Source: DATMGU01 sp035555315
GTDB taxonomy: Bacteria > Pseudomonadota > Alphaproteobacteria > ATCC43930 > CGMCC-115725
Assembly (NCBI GenBank): GCA_035555315.1
Contig: DATMGU010000037.1
Span: forward strand, 48,078-112,077
Length of the DNA stretch: 64,000 nt
Reading direction: 5' to 3'
Numbering within the stretch: position 1 is the first letter of the stretch; every line of letters starts with the position of its first letter. The position numbers were made by a program, and so were the translations under genes. Positions 44,665-52,366 of this stretch are shown piece after piece. The notes below the pieces were generated by a model. That model made no database searches. It was not told the origin of the DNA and saw only the letters and a program-made list of their open reading frames with translations.

Positions 44665-45525
44665 GTGACGGGTCCGCATTTCGCCATTCTGGCCGATGGC
44701 CGCCGGCACTTTCAGCACGGTCCGATCGATCTGGTGATCGAGGCGTTCGGGCCGGTCACCGCCGTCGCAGCCGCTTACGCGGCGGCGGAGCGGCGGTTTC
44801 AGGCCGTGCTGAACGAGCTGGTCGCCGAATTGTGGCTGTTGCGCCGCCCATTGGCGGATGAACGGCTCTGGCTCGACGGACCGGTCGCGCGCCGTATGAT
44901 CGCCGCCTGCTGGCCTTATCGCGATCGGTTCATTACGCCGATGGCCGCCGTGGCCGGCGCCGTCGCGGACGAGATCCTGGCGGCGATGCGTGCCGCCGGT
45001 GCACTCGATCGGATCTATGTCAATAATGGCGGCGATATCGCGCTGCATTTGGCGCCGGGCCAGCGCTTCGATATCGGCGTCGCGGCCTCGCCCGATCCAC
45101 GCTCGAACGCGGCGCTGGCCGGGCGTGTTTCGGTGCTGGCCGGCGACGGGATCGGCGGCATAGCAACATCCGGCCGAGGCGGGCGCAGCTTCAGCCTGGG
45201 CATCGCCGACGCGGTCACCGTGCTGGCGGGTGATGCCGCCTCGGCCGACGCGGCGGCGACGATGATCGGCAACGCGGTCGATATCGATCATCCGGCGGTG
45301 CGCCGGGCGCCGGCATCGTCCATAAAGGACGATACGGATCTGGGCGGTCGGTTGGTGACGACCGGCCTCGGCACCCTGCCCGAACCGGCGATCGCCGAGG
45401 CGCTGGGCAGGGGGGAGGCGCGTGCGCAGGCGCTGCTCGACGCCGGCTTGATCGCCGGGGCGGTGCTGCTGTTGCGTGGCCGGCATCGTGTCGTCGGCAG
45501 GATCGCCCTGCCGTTGGCGGCGTGA
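44665..45525 (+). CDS. UPF0280 family protein (ApbE superfamily)
   Basis: A 286-residue protein of the uncharacterised UPF0280 family, whose fold belongs with the ApbE flavin transferases. ApbE-like blocks are IYVNNGGDIALHL (N120-D124) and a C-terminal GIADAVTVLAGDAASADAAATMIGNAV read in two parts (A181-D182-A183 at the metal-site position). GTG at 44665 is the only start that gives the family N-terminus. It lies 14 bp after hnr and 22 bp before the first DUF1185 gene. A role in maturing the reductase is inferred from position and fold. Confidence 0.82.
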   Translation: MTGPHFAILADGRRHFQHGPIDLVIEAFGPVTAVAAAYAAAERRFQAVLNELVAELWLLRRPLADERLWLDGPVARRMIAACWPYRDRFITPMAAVAGAVADEILAAMRAAGALDRIYVNNGGDIALHLAPGQRFDIGVAASPDPRSNAALAGRVSVLAGDGIGGIATSGRGGRSFSLGIADAVTVLAGDAASADAAATMIGNAVDIDHPAVRRAPASSIKDDTDLGGRLVTTGLGTLPEPAIAEALGRGEARAQALLDAGLIAGAVLLLRGRHRVVGRIALPLAA

Positions 45526-45547
45526 CAACGACAAGAGGAGGACGCCG

Positions 45548-46132
45548 ATGGACCTGATCGAGATCCGCAAGATCGTGACCTGCCGCGAGGAGATTTTCCA
45601 CGAAGGTGGTCCACCGGCGGCGGTACCGCTGATCCGGGGGGCGGTCGCGGCCGTGCTGCGGAACCCCTATGCCGGCCGCTACGAGCCCGACATCATGCCG
45701 ATGATGAAGGCGCTGGAGCCGGTCGGTCTCGACATGGCACGGCGGTTGATCGCGGCGATGGGCGTCGAACCCGCGCGGATCCAAGGCTATGGCAAAGGCG
45801 CCATCGTCGGGGCGGCCGGCGAGCTGGAGCATGGCGCGCTGTGGCATGTACCCGGCGGCTATGCGATGCGGGCGTTGCTGGGCGATGCCAAGGCGATCGT
45901 GCCGTCGACCAAGAAGCTGGGTGGGCCGGGCACTAGGCTCGACGTGCCGGTGACCCATATCAACGCCTCCTATGTGCGTAGCCATTTCGACGCCATGGAG
46001 GTCGGCCTGGCCGATGGCCCCAAGGCGAACGAACTGGTCTATATCCTGGTGATGACCACCGGCTCGCGAATCCATGCCCGGGTCGGCGGGTTGAATGCAG
46101 CCGAGATCGTCGGCAAGGATGGTTTAAGATGA
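45548..46132 (+). CDS. DUF1185 (AA_synth) family protein, first copy
   Basis: A 194-residue protein of PF06684, named amino acid synthesis family although its reaction is unproven. Marks: RKIVTCREEIFHEGG at the start, GYGKGAIVGAAGELEHGA, VPSTKKLGGPGTRLDVPV and YVRSHFDAMEVGLADGPKANE. The ATG at 45548 has an AAGAGGAGG site. Its stop overlaps the start of the second copy by 4 bp, so the two may form a heteromer. Confidence 0.83.
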   Translation: MDLIEIRKIVTCREEIFHEGGPPAAVPLIRGAVAAVLRNPYAGRYEPDIMPMMKALEPVGLDMARRLIAAMGVEPARIQGYGKGAIVGAAGELEHGALWHVPGGYAMRALLGDAKAIVPSTKKLGGPGTRLDVPVTHINASYVRSHFDAMEVGLADGPKANELVYILVMTTGSRIHARVGGLNAAEIVGKDGLR

Positions 46133-46716
46133 ACGATCTGAAGATCCGCAAGTTGGTCGTGACGGTCGAGGAGACCCATCGGGAGCAAGGCCGCCCGGTG
46201 CAGCCGGCGACGCGCAAGGCGCTTGCCATCGCGGTCATCGAGAACCCGTTCGCCGGCCGTTTCGTCGAGGATCTGGAGCCGCTGATCGCGATTGGTGAGG
46301 CGCTGGGCGGTTTGTTGGGCGACCGGGCGGTGGCAGCGTTGGGCATCCGCCCGGGCGAGGCGGAGAGTTATGGCAAGGCCGCGATCGTCGGCGAGGCCGG
46401 CGAACTGGAACACGCCGCCGCCCTGCTGCATCCGCGCATGGGTAAGCCGCTGCGCGTCGCGGTCGAGAAAGGCGCCGCTCTGGTGCCCTCGGCCAAGAAG
46501 ATGGGGGGGATCGGCACGCCGATCGACGTGCCGCTAGGCCACAAGGACGCCGCCTTCGTGCGCAGCCATTTCGACGCCATCGAGGCGCGGCTGGCCGATG
46601 CGCCACGGGCGAACGAGATCCTGGTCGCCATCGTGGTGACTGATAGCGGCCGGCCGCTGCCGCGCGTCGGTGGCCTCACCACGGCCGAGATGGAGGGCAA
46701 GGACGGCTTGCGCTAG
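46129..46716 (+). CDS. DUF1185 (AA_synth) family protein, second copy
   Basis: A 195-residue paralogue of the preceding gene, with the same blocks: SYGKAAIVGEAGELEHAA, VPSAKKMGGIGTPIDVPLGH, FVRSHFDAIEARLADAPRANE and a C-terminal AEMEGKDGLR, which matches AEIVGKDGLR of copy one. Tandem DUF1185 pairs next to ring-cleavage genes suggest processing of the ring-opened acid, which is inference. Last gene of the hnr operon. Confidence 0.83.
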   Translation: MNDLKIRKLVVTVEETHREQGRPVQPATRKALAIAVIENPFAGRFVEDLEPLIAIGEALGGLLGDRAVAALGIRPGEAESYGKAAIVGEAGELEHAAALLHPRMGKPLRVAVEKGAALVPSAKKMGGIGTPIDVPLGHKDAAFVRSHFDAIEARLADAPRANEILVAIVVTDSGRPLPRVGGLTTAEMEGKDGLR

Positions 46717-46789
46717 AGGCTGGTGGCGGGACCCGACCGAAGCCCATCGCGCCCGACGGGAGCGCCGCGCCGAACTCAAGGCGATCCGG

Positions 46790-47299
46790 CTATTCACCGG
46801 GCAGGTAGATGACGATGCGGGCGCGGCGATTGCGTGGTTCGGGGTTCGGCGTGCTGATCGCCGGATTGCTCTTGCCGCGGCCTTCGATCCGGATCTTGTC
46901 GCCGGGGATGCCGGCCGCGACCAGCGCCTCGCGCACCGCCGCGGCGCGCGCCTGCGACAGGCTCTTGGCGCTGGCGGCGGTGCCGGTCGCGTCGGAATAG
47001 CCGATCACCTTCAGATGCGAATACCGGCGCTGCTTGGCCGCTTCCGACGCGGTTTTCACGATGCTGGCGGCACCGGGCATCAGCGAGGCGCTGCCCTGGG
47101 CGAAGAACACCGTGTATTGCCGCCGAAATGCCAGGGGTTTCGCCGGCCGGCCCAAATTGGCCGGTTTATTCGCGGTGGGGGGCGCGGTGGTGGTAGGGGG
47201 AGTCTGGGCCCATGCCGGTACGGTGGCACTGATGTCCAGCATGAGAATTGACGCCAACATCAGACAAGTGAGGCTGATCGTCCGTCGTTCTAATCGCAC
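46790..47299 (-). CDS. OmpA-family peptidoglycan-binding protein
   Basis: A 169-residue exported protein. A signal peptide ends near AWAQ (residue 32), followed by a proline-threonine linker (TPPTTTAPPT) and an OmpA C-terminal domain: YTVFFAQGSASLMPGA, VIGYSDATGTAASAKSLSQARAAAV and the peptidoglycan-binding NRRARIVIYLPGE. It has no lipobox or membrane barrel. Probably a soluble periplasmic wall-binding protein, unrelated to the flanking catabolic genes. Confidence 0.85.
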   Translation of the reverse strand: MRLERRTISLTCLMLASILMLDISATVPAWAQTPPTTTAPPTANKPANLGRPAKPLAFRRQYTVFFAQGSASLMPGAASIVKTASEAAKQRRYSHLKVIGYSDATGTAASAKSLSQARAAAVREALVAAGIPGDKIRIEGRGKSNPAISTPNPEPRNRRARIVIYLPGE

Positions 47300-47396
47300 C
47301 CTTTGGTCCCCTAACCTTCGGCTCTTCTCAATATTACGGCTAACTTACCGGTCGATGCACGTCCGGTCTGCGAGGGCGGCATCTTGAGGTGTGGCA

Positions 47397-48860
47397 TTAA
47401 GGTGTGCTGACGATCGCGGGCTGCCTTGCGACACCGGTCGGCCGGGTCCGCCGATTGCGCTCAGCGATCGCCTTTAGCGGCGCCGGAAAACATGGGCGGT
47501 CGATGTAGCGGCCGGCGCCGCGCGTGGTCCTGAGTTCGCCGTCGGTCCAGACCAGCTTGCCCTGGCTTATCGTGTGCCGGGCGAGGCCGGTCACGGTCAT
47601 GCCTTCATAGATGTTGAAATCGACGTTCTGATGGCTGGTCTTGACCGAGATCGTCCGGCTGGCGGCGGGGTCCCAGACCACGAGATCGGCGTCCGAGCCG
47701 ACCGCGACCACGCCCTTGCGCGGATAGATGTTGAAGATCTGCGCGGTATTGGCCGAGGTGATGCGGACGAATTCATTGGCGGTCAGGCGGCCGGTGCCGA
47801 CGCCGTGGTGCCAAAGGATGCTCAGCCGATCCTCGATGCCGCCGGTGCCGTTCGGGATCTTGGTGAAATTGTCCCGGCCCATCGCCTTTTGCGGCGCGCA
47901 GAAGCAGCAATGATCGGTCGCCGTGGTCTGCAATTGGCCCGAGATCAGGCCGGCCCATAACGCGTCCTGGTGTTCCTTCGCACGGAACGGGGGACTCATC
48001 ACATAGGCGGCGGCGGTCGCCCAGTCGGGGTTGCGATAGACGCTGTCGTCGATCACCAGATGCTGCGCCAGCACCTCGCCATAGACGCGGTGGCCCTGGG
48101 CGCGGGCGCGGGCGATCGCCTGGGTCGCCTGCTCGGTCGAGACATGGACGATATAGACCGGTGCTCCCAGCACATTGGCGATGGCGATGACCCGGTTCGC
48201 GGCCTCGCCCTCGACTTCGGGTGGGCGCGACAGGGCGTGGCCCTCTGGACCGGTGATGCCTTGTTCCAGCAAGGTCTTTTGCAGGTGGAACACCGCGTCA
48301 CCGTTCTCCGCATGGACGTTGCAGATGGCGCCGAGTTCGAGCGCCCGGGTGAAGCTGTTCAGCAGGATGCCGTCATCCACCATGATGGCGCCCTTATAGG
48401 CCATGAAATGCTTGAAGCTGTTGACGCCATGCTTGTGCGTCAGCACGCCCATCTCCTCGGCCACCTGGTCGGACCATGAGGTGATGGCGACGTGGAAGCT
48501 ATAATCCGCCGCCGCCTTTTCGGCCCAACCGCGCCAGGTCTTATAGGCCTCGAGCAGCGAACTGCCCGGGTTGGGGATGACGAAATCGATGATCATCGTG
48601 GTGCCGCCGGCGATGCCGGCCGAGGTGCCGGTGAAGAAGTCCTCGCTCGCCGTGGTGCCCATGAAGGGCAGTTCCATATGGGTATGCGGGTCGATGCCGC
48701 CGGGCATCACCAACATACCGCCGGCATCCACCACCTCCGTACCTGCCGGCACTTCCAGGGACGAGCCGATCGCCTGGATCAGGCCGCCCTCGCAGTAGAC
48801 ATCGGCGCGAAAGCTCTGATCGGCGTTTACCACCGTGCCGCCTCGAATGACGATCGACAT
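47397..48860 (-). CDS. hydA: Dihydropyrimidinase (D-hydantoinase)
   Basis: A 487-residue amidohydrolase that opens 5,6-dihydrouracil or dihydrothymine to the N-carbamoyl-beta-amino acid, the second step of reductive pyrimidine degradation. Metal site: GGIDPHTHMELPF (two histidines), carbamylated-lysine candidate in SFKHFMAYKGAIMV, VHAENGD, YIVHVST and the aspartate in TATDHCCF. Length and motifs match PydB/HydA. It lies 19 bp downstream of the TetR gene on the same strand. Confidence 0.93.
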   Translation of the reverse strand: MSIVIRGGTVVNADQSFRADVYCEGGLIQAIGSSLEVPAGTEVVDAGGMLVMPGGIDPHTHMELPFMGTTASEDFFTGTSAGIAGGTTMIIDFVIPNPGSSLLEAYKTWRGWAEKAAADYSFHVAITSWSDQVAEEMGVLTHKHGVNSFKHFMAYKGAIMVDDGILLNSFTRALELGAICNVHAENGDAVFHLQKTLLEQGITGPEGHALSRPPEVEGEAANRVIAIANVLGAPVYIVHVSTEQATQAIARARAQGHRVYGEVLAQHLVIDDSVYRNPDWATAAAYVMSPPFRAKEHQDALWAGLISGQLQTTATDHCCFCAPQKAMGRDNFTKIPNGTGGIEDRLSILWHHGVGTGRLTANEFVRITSANTAQIFNIYPRKGVVAVGSDADLVVWDPAASRTISVKTSHQNVDFNIYEGMTVTGLARHTISQGKLVWTDGELRTTRGAGRYIDRPCFPAPLKAIAERNRRTRPTGVARQPAIVSTP

Positions 48861-48879
48861 GCCTGTCCCCCTTTTTTGC

Positions 48880-49563
48880 CTAGTGGTCTTCCGTATTGGG
48901 CAGGGCGATGCCGCAGCCCTTCAGGATCAGCCTAATCACCGTCTCGGTGGCGATCGAGAAATCCTTTTCGTCGAGTGTCGCGACGCCGAGCACGGCGCGG
49001 ATCTGAACGTCGAAATCGGCGTAAGTTTGGGTCATCGCCCACAGGCTGAAGAACAGATGCTTGGCATCGACCCGATCCATCAGGCCTTGGGCGATCCAGC
49101 CTTCGATGACCGGCACCTTGTCCTCGACACGGCGGCGCAATTCCAGGGCCAGGTAGGGCCTGATGTGCGGCGCGCCGTGCAGCAATTCGTTGGCGAAGAC
49201 CTTGGATGCCAATGGCCGGGTGCGCGAATGGGCCATCTTGGCGCGGATGTAACCGCCCAGGGCCACCGCCGGATGCCGGTCCGCGCGGATGCCGTCGGTG
49301 GCGTCGAGCCACAGCGCCAGGATGTCCTCCAGCACCGCCAGATAGAGCGCCTCCTTAGTGCCGAAATAATAATGCAGGTTCGCTTTGGGCAGATCGGCGG
49401 CGGCGGCGATCTCGGCCATGGTGGCGCCCGCGAAGCCGCGCTGCGCGAAAACTTGCTCGGCCGCCGCCAGAATGCGCGCCTGGTTCGCCTGACGCACCCG
49501 CCCGGCGATACCGTTGGAACCGGCCTCTTTTTTTGTCAAATCGTCTTTATTTAAAGCAATCAT
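48880..49563 (-). CDS. rutR: RutR-like TetR-family regulator of pyrimidine degradation
   Basis: A 227-residue TetR protein. DNA-binding part: RILAAAEQVFAQRGFAGATMAEIAAAADLPKANLHYYFGTKEALY in segments. The C-terminal ligand domain (SKVFANELLHGAPHIRPYL, FFSLWAMTQTYADFD) matches RutR, which senses uracil or thymine. It leads the operon with dihydropyrimidinase and is divergent from preTA. A near-consensus RutR box lies 28 bp before its start. Confidence 0.87.
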   Translation of the reverse strand: MIALNKDDLTKKEAGSNGIAGRVRQANQARILAAAEQVFAQRGFAGATMAEIAAAADLPKANLHYYFGTKEALYLAVLEDILALWLDATDGIRADRHPAVALGGYIRAKMAHSRTRPLASKVFANELLHGAPHIRPYLALELRRRVEDKVPVIEGWIAQGLMDRVDAKHLFFSLWAMTQTYADFDVQIRAVLGVATLDEKDFSIATETVIRLILKGCGIALPNTEDH

Positions 49564-49591
49564 GCGGATTTAGGGGCATTTGCGAAAGAAG

Positions 49592-49615
49592 TTGACCGTC
49601 TGGTCAAATTTGACC
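49592..49615. promoter_or_regulatory. RutR box with an overlapping second palindrome
   Basis: TTGACCGTCTGGTCAA (49592-49607) fits the E. coli RutR consensus TTGACCAnnTGGTCAA at all but one defined base. GGTCAAATTTGACC (49602-49615) is a second, perfect 14-bp palindrome sharing the middle half-site. The box lies between the divergent rutR-hydA and preTA operons. Confidence 0.85.
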
Positions 49616-49702
49616 TAACCTCGTATTCCAGTCAACCATCGTTGGAGCTGGCATGGCGAACGGGTTCAGGCATACCTCAAGGGTTGTCGAAGGGGCGGCG
49701 CC

Positions 49703-51037
49703 GTGACCGGTCGCGATGTCGCCGCCGGACGGCTGGATGCGATGACACTGGCGGCGAATTTCGCCGATGCCCATCCGCCTCTGACCGCGGCCCAGGCGGT
49801 GGTCGAGGCGAGCCGGTGTTACTTCTGCTACGACGCGCCATGTCTCGAAGCGTGCCCGACCGGCATCGACATCCCTGGCTTCATCCGCAAGATCGCCACC
49901 GGCAACCTCAAGGGGGCGGCGGTCACCATCCTCGAGTCCAATATCTTCGGCGGCAGCTGTGCCCGCGTATGCCCGACCGAGATCCTGTGCGAACAGGCCT
50001 GCGTGCGCGAGGCGCAGGAGGGCAAGCCGGTCGATATCGGCGGGTTACAGCGCCATGCCACCGATTGGCTGATGGACCAGGACATCCAGCCTTTCATCCG
50101 CGCCCCCGCGACCGGGCGGCGGATCGCCGTGGTTGGGGCCGGCCCGGCCGGCTTGGCCTGCGCCCATCGGCTGGCGCTTCACGGTCACACGGTGACGGTG
50201 TTCGAGGCGCTCCCGAAGCCGGGTGGCCTCAACGAATATGGCATCGCCGCCTATAAAGTGCCCGATGACTTTGCCCAGCGGGAGATCGACTTCATCCTGG
50301 GTATTGGCGGTATTGTCATTGAGCACGGTAAGGCGCTGGGCCGTGATATCACGCTCGATCAGCTGCGCCGTGATTACGACGCGGTGTTCCTGGGCCTTGG
50401 CCACGCGGCGGTCAACGCGCTGGGCATGGGGGCCGAGGCCTTGGCCGGCGTCACGGATGCGGTCGCGTTCATTGCGGTGCTGCGCCAATCCCCCGACAAA
50501 GCCGTCCTCTCGATCGGCCGGCGCGTGGTGGTGATCGGCGGCGGCAATACCGCGATCGATGCGGCGACCCAGGCGCGGCGCCTCGGGGCGGAGGACGTGA
50601 CCCTGGTCTATCGGCGCGGCCCCGCCGAGATGTCGGCGACGCCGGTCGAGCAGGATTGGGCGAAGACCAACGGCGTGCGCATCCGCCATTGGGCCGAACC
50701 CCGTCACCTGATCGGCCGGGACGGGTCCATCGCCGCGGTCGAGTTCGAACGGACCACCCTCGGTGCGGATGGCAAACTGGCCGGTACGGGACAGCTTTTC
50801 ACCCTCGAAGCGGATATGGTGCTCTCGGCGATCGGCCAACGCCTGCTGCCTCAGCCGGTGCCCATGCTGACCCTCGCCGGTGGCCGGATCGCCGTTGATG
50901 AGGAGCGTCAAACCTCGCTGCCCGGCCTCTATGCCGGCGGCGACTGCATAGCCGGGCAGGATCTCACGGTGAGCGCCGTACAAGACGGCAAACTCGCGGC
51001 CGAGGCGATCCATCGCCGGCTCACTGTCGGGGCATAG
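49703..51037 (+). CDS. preT: NAD-dependent dihydropyrimidine dehydrogenase subunit PreT
   Basis: A 444-residue flavoprotein that feeds electrons from NADH to PreA, which reduces uracil or thymine. The N-terminus has the cysteine-rich iron-sulfur region (RCYFCYDAPCLEACPTGID, SCARVCPTEILCEQACVR). FAD motif VVGAGPAGLACAHRLALHG and NAD motif VVVIGGGNTAIDAATQARRLG follow. GTG start at 49703. It precedes preA by 11 bp. Confidence 0.93.
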   Translation: MTGRDVAAGRLDAMTLAANFADAHPPLTAAQAVVEASRCYFCYDAPCLEACPTGIDIPGFIRKIATGNLKGAAVTILESNIFGGSCARVCPTEILCEQACVREAQEGKPVDIGGLQRHATDWLMDQDIQPFIRAPATGRRIAVVGAGPAGLACAHRLALHGHTVTVFEALPKPGGLNEYGIAAYKVPDDFAQREIDFILGIGGIVIEHGKALGRDITLDQLRRDYDAVFLGLGHAAVNALGMGAEALAGVTDAVAFIAVLRQSPDKAVLSIGRRVVVIGGGNTAIDAATQARRLGAEDVTLVYRRGPAEMSATPVEQDWAKTNGVRIRHWAEPRHLIGRDGSIAAVEFERTTLGADGKLAGTGQLFTLEADMVLSAIGQRLLPQPVPMLTLAGGRIAVDEERQTSLPGLYAGGDCIAGQDLTVSAVQDGKLAAEAIHRRLTVGA

Positions 51038-51048
51038 GGGGCATCATC

Positions 51049-52326
51049 ATGGCCGATCTCAGGACCACCTTCGCCGGCATACGTTCTTCCAATCCATTTT
51101 GGCTGGCCTCCGCCCCGCCGACCGACAAGGAATATAACGTCGTCCGCGCCTTCCAGGCGGGCTGGGGCGGTGTCGTCTGGAAGACCCTGGGCGAGGATCC
51201 GCCGATCGTCAATGTCAGCAGCCGCTATGGTGCGACCAGTTATAACGGCACGCGCGTCTCGGGTTTCAGCAACATCGAGCTGATCACCGACCGGCCGCTC
51301 GCGGTCAACCTCGCTGAAATCAAGGCGGTGAAACGCGCCTGGCCGGATCGCGCCGTGGTGGTCAGCCTGATGGTGCCGTGCACGGAGGATAGCTGGAAGC
51401 GCATCCTGGCCGAGGTCGAGGATACCGGCTGCGACGGGATCGAGCTCAATTTCGGCTGTCCGCATGGCATGTCGGAACGCGGCATGGGCTCGGCGGTCGG
51501 GCAGGTGCCCGAATACGTCGAGATGGTGACGCGCTGGTGCAAACAGCATTCGCGCATGCCGGTCATCGTCAAGCTGACGCCGAACATCACCGATATCCTG
51601 GCGCCGGCGCGCGCCGCCAAGCGCGGCGGTGCCGATGCGGTGTCGCTGATCAACACGGTGATGTCGATCGTCTCGGTTGACCTCGATCTGATGGCGCCGA
51701 CCCCGGTGGTCGACGGCATGGGCACCCATGGCGGCTATTGCGGGCCGGCGGTGAAGCCGATTGCCTTGCGCATGGTCGGCGACATCGCGCGCGATCCGGA
51801 ATTGGCGGGGCTGCCGATTTCCGGCATCGGCGGCATCTCGACTTGGCGCGACGCGGCGGAGTTCGTGGCCTTGGGGGCGGGGACCCTGCAAGTCTGCACC
51901 GCTGCGATGCATCATGGCTTCAAGATCGTCGACGACATGATCGACGGGTTGGGCAATTGGATGGGCCAGAAAGGCTATCCGACGATCGACGCGTTTCGCG
52001 GTCTCGCGGTGCCGCGCTATGTGCATTGGGACGATCTCAATCTCAATTTCAAGACGATCGCCCGGATCGATCAGGATCTGTGCATCCGCTGCGGCTTGTG
52101 CCATATCGCCTGCGAGGATACTTCCCATCAGGCGATCGCGGCGGTGCGCCTCGACGGACATCGACGGTATGAGGTGATCGACCCGGAATGTGTCGGTTGC
52201 AATCTGTGCCAGCATGTCTGTCCGGTCGATGACTGCATCACCATGGTGCCGCAGCCGGCGAGTGCGGCGCCGGTCACCTGGAAGGACCATCCCGCAAACC
52301 CGCTGCGGCGCGTCGCAGCGGAATGA
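51049..52326 (+). CDS. preA: NAD-dependent dihydropyrimidine dehydrogenase subunit PreA
   Basis: A 425-residue FMN and iron-sulfur subunit that reduces the pyrimidine ring, first step of the reductive pathway. The barrel domain contains IELNFGCPHGMSERGMGSAVGQ read in parts, and NTVMSIVSVDLD. The C-terminus carries a two-cluster ferredoxin domain (CIRCGLCHIACED, CVGCNLCQHVCPVDDC). It is the normal length for PreA and is followed 40 bp later by the carbamoyl hydrolase. Confidence 0.94.
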   Translation: MADLRTTFAGIRSSNPFWLASAPPTDKEYNVVRAFQAGWGGVVWKTLGEDPPIVNVSSRYGATSYNGTRVSGFSNIELITDRPLAVNLAEIKAVKRAWPDRAVVVSLMVPCTEDSWKRILAEVEDTGCDGIELNFGCPHGMSERGMGSAVGQVPEYVEMVTRWCKQHSRMPVIVKLTPNITDILAPARAAKRGGADAVSLINTVMSIVSVDLDLMAPTPVVDGMGTHGGYCGPAVKPIALRMVGDIARDPELAGLPISGIGGISTWRDAAEFVALGAGTLQVCTAAMHHGFKIVDDMIDGLGNWMGQKGYPTIDAFRGLAVPRYVHWDDLNLNFKTIARIDQDLCIRCGLCHIACEDTSHQAIAAVRLDGHRRYEVIDPECVGCNLCQHVCPVDDCITMVPQPASAAPVTWKDHPANPLRRVAAE

Positions 52327-52366
52327 CTTTCGTATATCGGCGCCGGCTTTTTGGGGCATCAAACGC

